Positions 1 to 11,299 of a stretch of DNA of 64,000 nucleotides are shown piece by piece. How positions within the stretch are numbered: the first letter of the stretch is position 1; the number at the start of each line of letters is the position of its first letter. Location: assembly GCA_002633025.1 (NCBI GenBank), contig NMRB01000147.1:192430-256429 (forward strand), in the 5' to 3' direction. The DNA comes from Notospermus geniculatus (lineage: Eukaryota; Nemertea; Pilidiophora; Heteronemertea; Lineidae). The position numbers and the translations under genes are program-made. The notes beneath the pieces were generated by a model. It had not been told where the DNA came from and did not search any database. It saw nothing but the letters and a program-made list of their open reading frames with translations.

Positions 1-922
1 CCTAGGAGGAGTTGTGTGTGTCACCATGCCTCAAGCTAAATAGTTTCCCCTCATTCTACGTCACTAAATTTACAGCTTATATCAAATCAAACTAAAGGCC
101 TTATAGACCGAACAACATTTTTGCACTACTATATCGAATGTTTCACCTTTGTCCAAGTTAGGCAAAGGGCAAAGCAGATAATATTAGGTTAAAGCAAGTG
201 TCAACTATTTGTCTCAATCAGTGATATATCACACCTTTATAACCGTGCTTTCAATAAACAGGGGATGAGAAGTCAGATGATATGGAAATCACTTTATCTA
301 TATATAAAAGTTCACGTGTTTTGATCATTTTCAAGTTGTTATTTACTAATACAATCAATAGATGTCACCGCTAGAAAATGGTCTTCTTATCATCTGAAGA
401 TGGTGACCAATTTAAGAAAATTTGGCACACCTGTAATTAGCCATGTTAACCATTTCAGTACGGAGGTTTAGAAATCAAACGATAAACGTAAACTTTACGA
501 CAACGTTATTTTTCATACTACACATTCTCCGATTTTATGTTGTATTTTCGGTACAAAAATAACGTTGTCGTTAACGTTTACATTTATCATTTGATTTCTA
601 AACCTCCCTATTATTACATCAGCGACGTCATTGCTGCGGCATAGATTGTAATGCAATTTCCCTTGAAAGTGACATCGTGACGTCATTCGTTAGGAAAACC
701 CGAACCTTCACAGCATTCTGCGTCATGATTATATCCCATGAAGAGGTAAGCGATCATCATCAGACATCAGAAATGCACAACGAAAGGATTTGTTGCTTAC
801 TCCTGACCAGATGCTTCTACAATGCCAAAACATTCTCATTTGCCGCCAGTACGCTTATCGTTCGAAGGGTTAACCACGAAATCCTTCATTATGCAAATCA
901 AGATGATATTCTGGGGAAACTG
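1..922. repeat. 0.92-kb segmental duplication, copy 1
   Basis: Collinear, nearly identical copy of 8238-9198, beginning with CCTAGGAG at the window edge and ending with GGGGAAACTG directly before the N at 923. Differences are scattered substitutions and small indels of a few percent. It contains the palindromic element at 461-608. The exact stop at an N suggests an assembly join or an alternative haplotype, not necessarily a real duplication. Confidence 0.9.
461..608. mobile_element. Palindromic MITE, GGGAG-end family, member 1
   Basis: Inverted repeat. The left end is CGGAGGTTTAGAAATCAAAC and the right end is its near-complement ending CCTCCC. TA flanks both ends. The arms carry AACGATAAACGTAA-type and AACGTTGTCG motifs, with a short spacer between. 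Non-coding. The same element is at 8697-8844 in the duplicate segment. Confidence 0.85.
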
Positions 923-1503
923 NCAGGGATGCAGCGCAAACAAAAGATCCAAATATCCGCGTATTGAAAGGAAATCTGAGCTAATTTTCTATTATTTCTC
1001 TGCGTCCAGGGTACCGAATGAAAATAACCCAATTTGGCCAACGCGGGTATGACTTTGGAACAAAGTGGAAAGAAGTCCTAGAAGATGACTTTTTAAATTC
1101 AGGGGAAGAACTTTCTACTTTTTTAAAAATCTCTGATTAGCACCGGGCCGTACCCTTTCTTCTTTTGATTCGCAAAATGCCAAAGACTTTATGTCAGTAT
1201 TAAGGAATGCCAATCCAATCACACCGGCGTGATGTACTTTATTCCAAGACGGTTTGAAGTCAGAAGCATGAAGATTATACAGAAGAAGTAAAAAAATCGC
1301 CCAAAACCTTCATCAAGGTGATTCTCAGATCCTGCATGTAGTACTTATTCTCAAAACGTGCATTTTTTGTGAGGTGAAGCACTTTGATGAGTTCCACAAC
1401 AAATGCTGTGAGGATGGTGTGTGAAAATCATGCCTGCTAGCTGCATGCACTTGGCATTCACCATGGTCTCAGAAAAAACTATGAAGCGATGTTGATAACA
1501 TGC
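923..1503. other. Intergenic or 3' intron DNA, no feature seen
   Basis: Starts with an N (923). Mostly unique-looking sequence. No exon of the MICU gene or other coding signal recognised on either strand. Confidence 0.4.
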
Positions 1504-1876
1504 TAATGAGGAACCCGCGTGCCGGAAATCCCGACAGGTCGGCGCTGCGAGCAGTGCGACCGAAACGACGTCATTGACGTCGTTTTAGGTGTTGACGTTG
1601 CGTCATGAAAAAATCTGCTGTACATTTTCTACAGGAATAATGAGATAATGACGTTGCCATAATCGCCATCTATCTCTTCATTTTAAGGAAAAAAAGCACC
1701 ACAAAATGCAGATATTTTCATCTGCTACAAGATGTGTAAATTTTAATGCCAGGCGACCGAAACAAACGGGTGCTTTTCACGCCAGAAATAAATGGAAACA
1801 ACGTTAGAAAAAAGAAACTTCGGTCGCACTGCTCACAGCGCCGCGTCGTGACGTTAGTTCCTCCGGTTCCTCATTA
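1504..1876. mobile_element. Inverted-repeat element (MITE-like), about 370 bp
   Basis: The outer ends are TAATGAGGAACC on the left and GGTTCCTCATTA on the right. Further in, GCAGTGCGACCGAA pairs with TTCGGTCGCACTGC. The interior includes TGACGTCA-like sites (ACGTCATTGACGTCG). Ends of the TAA/TTA type could indicate a 3-bp target duplication, but no empty site is available. Confidence 0.7.
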
Positions 1877-1937
1877 ACTTGAACTACAGGCTGATGAAAA
1901 TAGGGCAATTTGGTTGGAGGGGAAAAGATCCGCTTGT

Positions 1938-2297
1938 TGATATTTGCACCAACACCATTTTAGTCCAAACACACCCTTCTTAATTTTGGCACAAAATGTG
2001 TACCTGTTGATACTCGCGTAAACACCATTTTATTCTTAACCATTTGTCAACATTTTGACCCAAATTTGCAGATTTGGTGATACTTGCATAACACCATTTT
2101 AGTCCAAACACCTGTCAAAGTTTGGACCCAAAATCACCACACTTGTTGATACTTGCATAAACACCATTTTAGTCCAAACACCTGTCAAAGTTTGGGCCCC
2201 AAATACACACTTGTTGATACTTGCCTATGCACCATTTCAGTTTTTACCCTTCGTTATTTTGGGCCAAGTATATAATTGTTGATACTCGCATCAACAC
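1938..2297. repeat. Tandem repeat, unit about 66-68 bp, 5-6 copies
   Basis: Each unit carries TTGTTGATACTTGCATAAAC, then ACCATTTTAGTCCAAACACC, then GTCAAAGTTTGGGCCC-like sequence. Outer units are more diverged than the middle two. Confidence 0.88.
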
Positions 2298-3410
2298 TAT
2301 TTTTTTCTATGTCGCAGTCGCACTGACTATGTTGACACCTCCTGTTAAAATTTTCGGTTAGAATGTGTACTTTTAATGTCCACATTTTCATGTTTGTCGT
2401 GATCCGCCCATCAAGGGTTAGTCAGACTGTAACCAAACCCAAGAGCTGGCTCTGCCTCTGGGTGACTCCACTCCAAGTAAAACTCTAAATGCCGCCACAA
2501 AGGGTCCCAGGGCTGCTGATCTAGCATCATGTTTCAAATGAGGGTTTGTTGTCGTGTAGTTGTGTTACAAAATCTTCGTCACTGTAATTTGATTAGGCGA
2601 TCCCGGTGTGCGACAAAGCCGTCATTAAACTTGATCAGTGAGTAAACGTTCGTGGTCATAAATAGGGGCGAGCTGGAGAGGCTTTTAGCACTCCGTCTGC
2701 AATTTGACCGCCGTTTTTACAAGATGGATTCCAACCTGCAATTACTAAACTGAAAGTCCCTAGGCACGAGGTGCCAGACGATGGGTCCAATTCCCGTCAA
2801 AGTGATCCATTTTTAAGAGAGACATTTTAACCGTTTTGCTTCCGCCACATGGAATGGAGGACCAAATAAGCCCTGCCTCTCATTCTGCATAACCATGTCT
2901 GATAATTCCAGCAGATCTGTTGTCTTCTCGGAGTGCCATTCTAGGCATCAGTAACATTCAGAGCCTTAATTGAGGTTCAAAATGCACTCTAACTCAGATC
3001 TTGTTGGACTCAAAAACGCCAGTCACTTATGAAAGAGGACCGTGATCGTGACTGCTCGATACTCTATGCCCACTTTAAGTTGCCAGGACATGCTGTCACG
3101 GACGTGTTGTTCACCATCCTCACCCGGTTGGGGTCGAAAATTCGTGAATTCTGGAGATTGACTTCTTGTTTATTATCATTTAGTGTGTCAATTTTGTGCT
3201 TTTTGTACCTTGGATCACTTATGAAATACATGTAGCAGGTATTCCTAGCCAAACATCTTAACCGTGTGATGGATGGTTGTGTGGTTTCCCTTGCAAGCTC
3301 TGGTCACTTCCTGTCCAGTAATGTTGTACCACAGGCTGCAGAGTCAGTCATGTAGCATTTGACTTCATAAACTACACCGTGCATCAGAGAATTCTGCTGT
3401 ATGTCACAGT
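2298..3410. other. Non-coding stretch, no feature seen
   Basis: Read on both strands for MICU EF-hand exons (DxDGN loops, YTEYLFLL-like block). None found. No repeat structure recognised. Confidence 0.35.
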
Positions 3411-4147
3411 TTGCCCACAGAAAATTTGCCAACTGAAAATTTCTGTTCCAGGTTTCGCTGGACTTCTAAGCTGTGTGCTTATGTTCTGCACAAAATACTG
3501 CCAAGCTGTAATCTTCTGCTCAAGGTTTTGCCTGCAGAGGACTGCCAACTATAAATTTCTGCTCCAGGTCTTGCCTGCAAAGAACAGGACTGCCAAGGCA
3601 TGAGCTTCTCTTCAAGGTTTTGCCTGCAAAGGACTGCCAAATTGTAATCTTCTGCTCGTCGTTTTGCCTGCAGAGGACTGCCAACTGTATAAGTTTCTGC
3701 TCCAGGTTTTGCCTGCAAAGAACAGGACTGCCAAGCTGCAGTGTAAGCTTCTGATCAAGGATTTGGCCGCACAGGACTGCCAAACTGTAAGCTTCAGTTC
3801 TGCAGAAAGTACTGCCAAGCTGTTATCTTCTGGTCGTGGTTGGGACTGCCAACTGTAAGTTTCTGCTCCAGGTTTTGCCGGCAAAGAACAGGACTGCAAG
3901 CTGTAAGCTTCTGATCAAGGATTTGCCTGCAAAGGACTGCCAAATTGTAAGCTTCAGTTCTGCACAAAGTACTGGGTCTGCCAAGCTGTAATCTTCCGCT
4001 CGCGGTTTTGCCTGCAGAGGACTGCCAACTGTAAGTTTCTGCTCCATGGGTTTGCCTGCCAAGGACATGATTGCCAAGCTGTAAGCTTCTGAATCTGATC
4101 AAGGATTTGCCCGCAAAGGACTGCCAAATTGTAAGCTTCGGTTCTCA
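3411..4147. repeat. Minisatellite with higher-order structure
   Basis: About 16 diverged units of roughly 45-48 bp built from GTAAGCTTCTGCTCAAGG, TTTTGCCTGCAAAG and GACTGCCAA. Units of slightly different types (with or without AACAGGACTG, CTCCAGG versus GATCAAGG) alternate, so a larger period of about 135-175 bp is visible. Open frames on both strands here are products of the array, not genes. Confidence 0.9.
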
Positions 4148-4664
4148 TCAACTCGAAATCTTCTTCCAGCTTATTAGTCCCTTATTTCAATCCTTTGTCT
4201 TCATCAAAAGATGTCACCAGAATTAACTCAATGCCCGTCCAGAGTCGACCGAGAACGACACGTTCAAATGTGTGTTTGGTTGGAGTGGTTCCACTCTGTT
4301 TTCTCAACAAACAACCCAATCGATTCGTCCTGGTTTTTTCACTTCCGAAATTACTTATTTGAGGATGTCAATGGAACGTAATCCTTCTGGACTTTATACA
4401 AACTGTCATTCCCAAGAGACGACTAAGAACATTCGAAGGTGTCTCTCCAAATTAAACGACTTGTTGTACAGCAATTTTGCATCAGACCTCCCCTGACTCG
4501 TGTTCAATTATGTAAATGAACATTTTCATCCTGGGAAGAACATTCTTTTAAGTTCTCAAGGTGTAAAATCTTTTCACTTGACTTTGCTATTAGGCAAGGC
4601 ATTACGGGATTATTATCTATACAGGGGCCCACTAGAGAGCATAATTAGGTTATTTGAAGTCACT
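4148..4664. other. Non-coding stretch, no feature seen
   Basis: Short open frames at 4272-4496 and 4500-4724 show no recognisable protein pattern. Confidence 0.35.
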
Positions 4665-4815
4665 TCCCATTTCTATTGTATTGCATTGGATTTTTCCGTC
4701 AGGTCCGAAGCCATAGCATTTTAGTCCTATTAAGTATGAAAGAGGCCATCTAGTCAAGCTCATGTTCCTTACTTGGATGGTGCCTTGTACTTCCCTTGCA
4801 AAGGCACAAGGTAGA
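4665..4815 (-). mobile_element. SINE body and tail fragment (tRNA head lost)
   Basis: Related to the SINE at 27270-27620. It shares TTTTTCCGTCAGG at the tail side, then the GCATT..GTCCT..TAAGTA block, AGGCCATCT, and CTTGCAAAGGCACAAGGTA. The tRNA-derived head that should follow at higher coordinates is missing. Confidence 0.65.
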
Positions 4816-5421
4816 AGCATCACCACTTGTTCCATGCGATGGACATGAACATGAAGAGCCAGGGATGATTAATCCATTTTGGCTGAGGGTGAATTCGAAG
4901 AATTCCTGTCCTAAGAAGGAGCCAAGAGTGGCTGATGCAGCTTCTGATTATTATCCTGCAGCTTTACCTCCTGTTTCTTTCAGCCAAACGAAATCACCAG
5001 CAAAACATTTTAGGCAAATTTGCCAAAAGAAACCTATTCAAAACACATGAAATCATGATGAGAATGAGAACAAAAATAATTTTTCAGAAGTTTTCCTCTG
5101 ATCTTTACCGTGACATTCTCTTCAAGTGGCACTTTTTGACATGTTTCAGGTTTTTTGAGCACCAACTTGAACTTAACCTAACATTTATTCTGTCAGTCAT
5201 CTCGACTGTCACTTTTCTCCATGATTATTATTACTTGTTTGAAGTCTCTATGTCCGTGATGACATCGTTGATTCACATTTTCACATATAAAATCGTGACC
5301 ATGAGGAAGGAAAAGAAATCATTCAGTCATAAAGAACATGAACTGAAAGCGCTAAACTGCACAACATTTTTAGCACTATTTAATTCATTTTTAAAATTCA
5401 TTTTTAAATATATTTTATTTA
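4816..5421. other. AT-rich non-coding stretch
   Basis: Contains a 164-codon open frame (4935-5429) that runs into the AT-rich array and has no recognisable domain. I do not treat it as a gene. Confidence 0.4.
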
Positions 5422-5544
5422 ACTTTTAAAGATATTTCATTTTTGAAGGTATTTCTTTTTAAAGATATTTCTTTTTAAAGATATTTCTTTTTAAAGATAC
5501 TTCTTTTTAAAGATATTTCATTTTTAAAGATATTTAATTCAATT
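5422..5544. repeat. 16-17 bp tandem array (AAAGATATTTCTTTTT)
   Basis: About seven units of AAAGATATTTCTTTTT with minor variation. The array resumes after the inserted element with TTAAAGATATTTTATTTT at 5981-5998. Confidence 0.85.
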
Positions 5545-5548
5545 TTAA

Positions 5549-5980
5549 CACTTTCACCGCCAAAAACGGAAATTTCCGTTTTTTTCCGGTTTTTTGTGGT
5601 TTTTGCACAGTAATATAGATGGCAGTACCATGAACAACTGGAGAAAATTTCGTGAAGATCGGTCAAATAGTTTTGGAGTAACATCGTTTTGAAATATCCG
5701 TTTTATTGGAGAATGCATTACGTAATATGGCCGCTAATGCATTTTTCTAATTTTTTTCTGATATTCGTGGAAAAAATGAAAAAAACGGCCTTAGCTACAG
5801 ACTATGTTCATAAAAGTTTCGTACTGATAGCAGATATATTGGTATCAAAATGAAGCTGGCGACTTCCTTGTTCTGCTGGTATATTGTATTAGGAGTTATC
5901 CCCTTCCTGTATTGAGATACTTTGTATTAAAATTAGGTAAATGTTAAAAAAATGTTGAAAAAAGTCTGGCGGTGAAAGTG
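5549..5980. mobile_element. piggyBac-like MITE, 432 bp, TTAA-flanked
   Basis: Perfect 14-bp terminal inverted repeats CACTTTCACCGCCA, flanked by TTAA at 5545-5548 and 5981-5984. TTAA target duplication is the hallmark of the piggyBac superfamily. There is no transposase frame inside, so it is non-autonomous. The flanks belong to the 16-bp array, which supports the 4-bp duplication. Confidence 0.85.
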
Positions 5981-6200
5981 TTAAAGATATTTTATTTTAG
6001 AGACGTTAGGCCACTTACCTTGTGCTGACTCATACAGAACAGTCTTCATCAATACAAAGTCTCCGTGGTCAGCAGTGAACATTCTTTATATACGATTAAA
6101 AGTTTCTCACGAAGAGGTGTTAATTGAAGTCGCAGAAGCTCTTGCAAATTCATAACACATCAAATCAACAACAACAAGATCAACATCACACGGCACTTAC

Positions 6201-6311
6201 CCTTGTCATTAAGATTACGGAACATTTTTGTTGACCCTTTATACAATGATGGTGTGTTCTTCAGGATATGTTCAACGTCTTGCCTGCTGAGGACTCGTCG
6301 CCTCCCACGTG
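6201..6311 (-). CDS. MICU3: MICU3-like gene, downstream exon (111 bp)
   Basis: Second visible exon of the same gene. Seen: acceptor TTTGCAG/CACGTG and donor AAGG/GTAAGTG, both consensus. The length is two bases plus 36 codons plus one base, so it accepts the phase-1 end of the 39-kb exon (G + CA = Ala) and again leaves in phase 1. The translation runs RGRRRVLSRQDVEHILKNTP, then SLYKGSTKMFRNLNDK, with the next residue expected to be Gly. Known: MICU3 has the same order of motifs (Leu-Ser-x-Gln-Glu/Asp start of a helix, TPP/TPS-x-x-KGS, then FRNL-x-x-KG) directly before the block that opens EF-hand 1. The next exon was searched for in 1-6200 on the minus strand and not found. The exon lies between the two copies of the 0.92-kb duplication. 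Confidence 0.88.
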
Positions 6312-6381
6312 CTGCAAAGATAGGAAAACTGCATGATTAGTACATATAGTATTACAGTTTACAGTCTTTTGGCAAGTTTCC

Positions 6382-7335
6382 TCAAGATTAAATATAATGT
6401 TATTCTAGTCTGCATCAAGATTCCAATTAGTCTCCACATCAAGCTTATCTGCATCGAGATTACAATAGTCTGCATCAAGATTACAAAAGTCCCACGGCAT
6501 CAAAGATTCCAATAGTAGTCTCATCAAGACTATCTGCATCAAGATTCTAATGGTAGCTCCCATCAAGTTTATCTGCATCAAGATTCCAATAGTCTTCATT
6601 AAGGTTACGAAATGTCCTAGTCTGCATCAAGATTCCAACAGTAGTCTCTCCATCAATATCTGCATCAAGATTACAATAGATCAAGATTACGTATGTCCTA
6701 GTCTGCATCAAGATCCCAATAGTAATCTCCATCAAGACTATCTGCATCAAGATTACAATAGTCTACATCAAGATTACGTAGTCTGCATCAAGATTACAAT
6801 AGTAATCTCCATCAAGACTATCTGCATCAAGATTACAATAGTCTACATCAAGATTACGTATGTCCTAGTCTGCATCAAGATTACAATAGTAGGCCTAATC
6901 TCCATCAAGACTATCTGCATCAAGATTACAATAGTCGACGTCAGCATTGCAAATGTCCTAGTCTGCGTCAAGATTACAATAGTTGTCTCCCTCAAGACCA
7001 TTTGCATCAAAATTACGATCGTCTTATCAAGATTACGAATGTCCTATTCGGCATCAAGATTACAATAGTAATCTCCATCAAGACTATCTGCATCAAGATT
7101 ACAATAGTCTGCATGAAGATTACAAATATCCTAGTCTGCATCGAGATTCGAATAGTACCCGCCATCAAGACTGTATCAAGATTACAATAGTAGTCTCCAT
7201 CAAGACTATATGCATCAAGATTACAATAGTCTATATCAAGATTTCAAATATATCGTAGTCTGCATCTAGGTTACAATGTTGTGGCCTGCGTCAAGATTAC
7301 TATTCGTAGTCTAGTCAAGATTACAATATCGTAGT
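6382..7335. repeat. Minisatellite, unit about 21-22 bp (CATCAAGATTACAATAGTCTG)
   Basis: About 40 units of CATCAAGATTACAATAGT plus CTG or AATCTC linkers, with blocks repeated as larger groups (for example 6715-6790 and 6795-6860). It starts about 70 bp intron-side of the downstream MICU exon. Units lack stops in several frames, giving spurious frames of up to 172 codons. Confidence 0.92.
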
Positions 7336-8237
7336 ACCAATTTAATTCATTGGTGCATAAAGGTTCTCCAAATGGTCAAAGTTCATTCAGTAGTAGTAGC
7401 AAGTAGGTCACATAAAATACAGAACAAGTTTTGAAAATTACACTTCTGGATATGATTAATTGGTCCATATGACCTGAAACTATCCGAAAAAGAAAGGAAC
7501 ATGGCTCTGACAGCTTTTAATAGTTTAAGCATTAGGTAAATTATTAAGTCCAGAGATCAAGGAGAAATTAGATCAAATCGAGTTGGATTGTGATATCGAG
7601 GCACAACGATGCGACGTGAGATTATGCCAACACAGACTATAGAGTAGGTCAGAGGCCCAAAATCATGTGACACCCTCAACCGCCAACATATCAATTTTTC
7701 CTAATTTCCTTTTTTATTTGTGATACTTGTAACCTGATTCATAAGTCCACAGATCAAGTGGATACAACATCCGAATGACGTTGAGTATGTCGTATCACTT
7801 GTTGAGTCCTTGACCTGCTAGTTAGCTCCCCAGATATTGATACGTGTATTTCAAGGAAAGCCGCATGCATCCATGGAAAGTCATTTATACAAGTGTCAGA
7901 TCGTTTTAATATCTTAGATTTTCTCTAACTGCTATCATCACCTACATATTTGTCTCCCAAATTCCCTGGGCAAAAAATAGCTGGGAATCTGTGGGTAGAT
8001 TAAGCAGTTCGTTCAGTGGAATGGTCTGGCATGGAATTACCACTGCCTAGCCGTACATGTGGGCTGTTTGGTTGTTCCTATTTAGTCCCATCAAACCTCC
8101 AAAGTAAGAGAGTTTTTAATGAATTTCTCAACGATTTGCCTTTTTTTCTACGAGTTCCACTTTTCCTCCATCTCTGCCTTACAATTTACACCCTGTTGAA
8201 TAAATCATACTCTTCGAGGTCAGAGCAGGACACGAGG
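7336..8237. other. Intron stretch, no feature seen
   Basis: No repeat, exon or RNA signal recognised before the duplicated segment at 8238. Confidence 0.35.
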
Positions 8238-9198
8238 CCTAGGAGAAGTTGTGTGTGTCATGCCTCAAGCTAAATAGTTTCCCCTCATTCTACGTCACTA
8301 AATTTACAGCATATATCACATCAAACCAAAGGCCTTATAGACCGAACAACATTTTTGCACTATACTATATCGAATGTTTCACCTTTGTCCAAGTTAGGCA
8401 AAGGGCAAAGCAGATAATATTAGGTTAAAGCAAGTGTCAACTATTTGTCTCAACCAGTGATATATCACACCTTTATAACTGTGCTTTCAATAAACGGGAT
8501 GAGAAGTCAGATGATATGGAAATCACTTTATCTATATAAAAGTTCACGTGTTTTGATCATTTTCAAGTTGTTATTTACTAATACAATCAATAGATGTCAC
8601 CGCTAGAAACTGGTCTTGTTATCATCTGACTGAAGATGGTGACCAATTTAAGAAAATTTGGCACACCTGTAATTAGCCATGCTAACCATTTCAGTACGGA
8701 GGTTTAGAAATCAAACGATAAACGTAAACTTTACGACAACGTTATTTTTCATACTACACATTCTCCGATTTTATGTTGTATTTTCGGTACAAAAATAACG
8801 TTGTCGTTAACGTTTACATTTAACATTTGATTTCTAAGCCTTCCTATTATTACATCAGTAACGTCATTGCTGCGGCATACGTTAATGCAATTTCCCTTGA
8901 AAATGACATCGTGACGTCACTGGTTAGGTAAACCCAAACCTTCAGCATTCTGTGTCATGATGCACTGTCCCAGTGTACAGGGAATTGACACTGAAGAGGT
9001 AAGAGATCATTATCAGACATCAGAAATGCAGGCCACACCACATTTTTTTTCTCAACCACTATGAAAGGGTTTGTTGCTAACTCCGGATGCTCCTGCAATG
9101 CCAATACATTCTCGTGTGCCGCCAGTACGCTTCTCGTTCGAAGGGTTAACCACGAAATCCTTCATTATGCAAATCAAGATGATATTCTGGGGAAACTG
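8238..9198. repeat. 0.92-kb segmental duplication, copy 2
   Basis: Second copy of the segment at 1-922, including its palindromic element (8697-8844). It carries about 35 bp not in copy 1 near 8960-8995 and a second small insertion near 9030-9060. After 9198 the two copies diverge completely. Confidence 0.9.
8697..8844. mobile_element. Palindromic MITE, GGGAG-end family, member 1 (duplicate copy)
   Basis: The same element as at 461-608, carried in the duplicated segment. The right end is degraded (CCTTCC instead of CCTCCC). Confidence 0.8.
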
Positions 9199-10640
9199 AT
9201 GCATTTTCTCGCTTCGTGTTCGGCAAACTTCCCCGAATAATTACATATAGATTAAGTTATTATATAGACACATCAGAATTATGGACAGCATTACCACTCA
9301 GACATGTTGCAATATGGTCTGAAATCACATCGACTAGGATTTTGTATATATTGCATAGTTGATTCAAAATGATTTGCATTTATAGCGCAAAGGCTGGCTG
9401 TGAAGTTTTTCCTCAGTGGAACAACAAAAATGGGAGAAGTAGGCAAATAAATGTATATTCAAATATATGCTTTTAAAACAGTTTGTTCAGATAAAGTAGC
9501 AGCTGGAACTTGTCCAGGAGGAAATTATGGTAGCATTCCAACTTCAAAGATAGGACCAGAAGATATTTGTTTCAGTTATTCTCAAAGGAATTTTTGCTCT
9601 CTTCAGAACTTCTCCGTCAAACGTTGCTGGGTTTTTTCTGTCCACCAGATCAACATGCCTTCAGGTGTGTTTACTGGTAGTATACATTACCCACAACAAT
9701 TAAAGACCGCGTATCGATTGCGTCATCTTTAGATGTTGTACAAATGAAAAGTTAGGGAAAATTATATCCAACTTACACCGTTTACTACAAATTGTTTTTT
9801 CTAGTTGTAAAATTCATGGCACCTAGCCATATATTAATTTTGCCACAATGGTCGAGGATTAGGGGTCGTGACCCCTGTAAGATACAATCTCCGACAACTC
9901 CACGCTTTATTAAAGGTGTCCGGACCACGTATTATTTGTTGGCCTATTAGACCATTCCTCTAGGCCTTGCATTGTTGGTAGAAGACTGATGTTAGCCGAC
10001 TAACTTTCTGTTCAATGCATGAAATAATTTAAAAGGATCTTTTACAAACATCTCATGACATATAGTGCACAACAAGTGTCCACCAGAAAAATAAAATTGG
10101 CAAACACATATTTTCATGCATTTTCATGCGAAATCATGCATTATGCTTAGCATGCCATCTACTTCATCTTCTAAGAGCTGAGGATAAGCATTTCGAAACT
10201 TTCAGACTTCTTTCCATATCTTCACATTTCTGTGAACTCCATCCTCCAGTGCATTATGTAAATGTACACTCCATTATCACCTCATCCAGCACATACTAAT
10301 GGCCAAGCGCACCGTCCCTTTAAATCGCCAAAAAGCTTTGAAAGTCAGCTGGTCAGCTGCCAGTTGGTAGACGAAAAATTCCTGAGGGTTATAGGCATGA
10401 AGAGGAAAGAGATGCCGCAGACAATACAACAATGTCCACAAGTGACATCTTCATTACAAATGCAGTGTCACTATGTCACCCAGTTCTTTTGGGCATAGAA
10501 GGCCTACTTTTATGCCTGCATACACAAAGACACGGCTAAGTGCCTCTATAATCACAGAAGGGCTGATGACATCGAAAATTAACCATTTTATTTTCATCCC
10601 ATGTTTGAAGGGGAATGGTACGGCAATAAGGATGACGCCG
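9199..10640. other. Intron stretch, no feature seen
   Basis: Unique-looking sequence with a GGGGTCGTGACCCC palindrome near 9866. No coding frame recognised. Confidence 0.35.
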
Positions 10641-10999
10641 AAACTCGTAGTAACGCAATCGATGTAGCCAGCAGCACACCAGCGATATCGCAAGCAATCG
10701 AAGAGGAGCTGTCAGTGAGTTGACCAACAGGTGTCACTACGGCCCAACTCAATGCATATAGCGGATCCATTCATTCTTGATCGAGTACCAATCACGTGGA
10801 TTTTCCTGCATATTGGTCTGCAAAAAAGATCGCAGCAAAGCTCCAGCGGCTTTTTGCAATACGCGCGGCTGACTGAGCTCCTATGCCACCGATCTTCTCG
10901 CCACAGCAGATAAGGCGAATGGTTGTCATTCTTTCGTCTCGTACATTTACACCCAGGTGGCCATAATGGTCCCTGGATCATTTTAACTGGGTTCTCTGT

Positions 11000-11295
11000 G
11001 ATAGCCAATAGGACACCAAACATGGCTGTGATGCACTAAAATGTTCGACAGTTGTTGTCCCAACTGCCTGTACGACGACGACGACGACATGTGGAAGCAT
11101 CTTATTCAACGCCATCTTTTTGTAACCGACCCCTGACTGTGCACATACATGTATAGGGTCAAAGCTGTGGTGGCAAACATCATGGTGAAGGAGCAAATGC
11201 TGAGTGACCAAGGCGGCAAATTCTTTGTACCCATGATGAGCAGCTAAGAGTATCACATCACCAGAATGCGTCAAAGAATACTCAGCGTTATTCAT
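11000..11295 (-). pseudogene. Possible ankyrin-repeat-like coding relic
   Basis: The minus frame reads SGDVILLAAHHGYKEFAALV and then DPIHVCAQSG about 20 residues later. This matches the G-x-T-x-L-x-x-A-A-x-x-G-x-x-E-x-x-x-x-L spacing of an ankyrin repeat and the start of a second one. It is followed by a (GTC)n valine run. There are no clear splice sites or flanking repeats, and the neighbouring sequence (10640-10930) changes frame and strand preference. It may be a decayed gene fragment in the intron or chance. Confidence 0.2.
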
Positions 11296-11299
11296 GAGA

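Noticed and set aside
3479-4151. Overlapping minus frames of 65-102 codons
   Set aside because: All come from the higher-order minisatellite.
4935-5429. 164-codon plus frame
   Set aside because: AT-rich, Phe/Leu/Ile-heavy chance frame running into the 16-bp array.
6550-7068. 172-codon repetitive frame
   Set aside because: Product of the 21-22 bp minisatellite, which lacks stops in several frames.
6382-7335. Regularly spaced direct repeats suggesting CRISPR
   Set aside because: No unique spacers, eukaryotic context, simple minisatellite.
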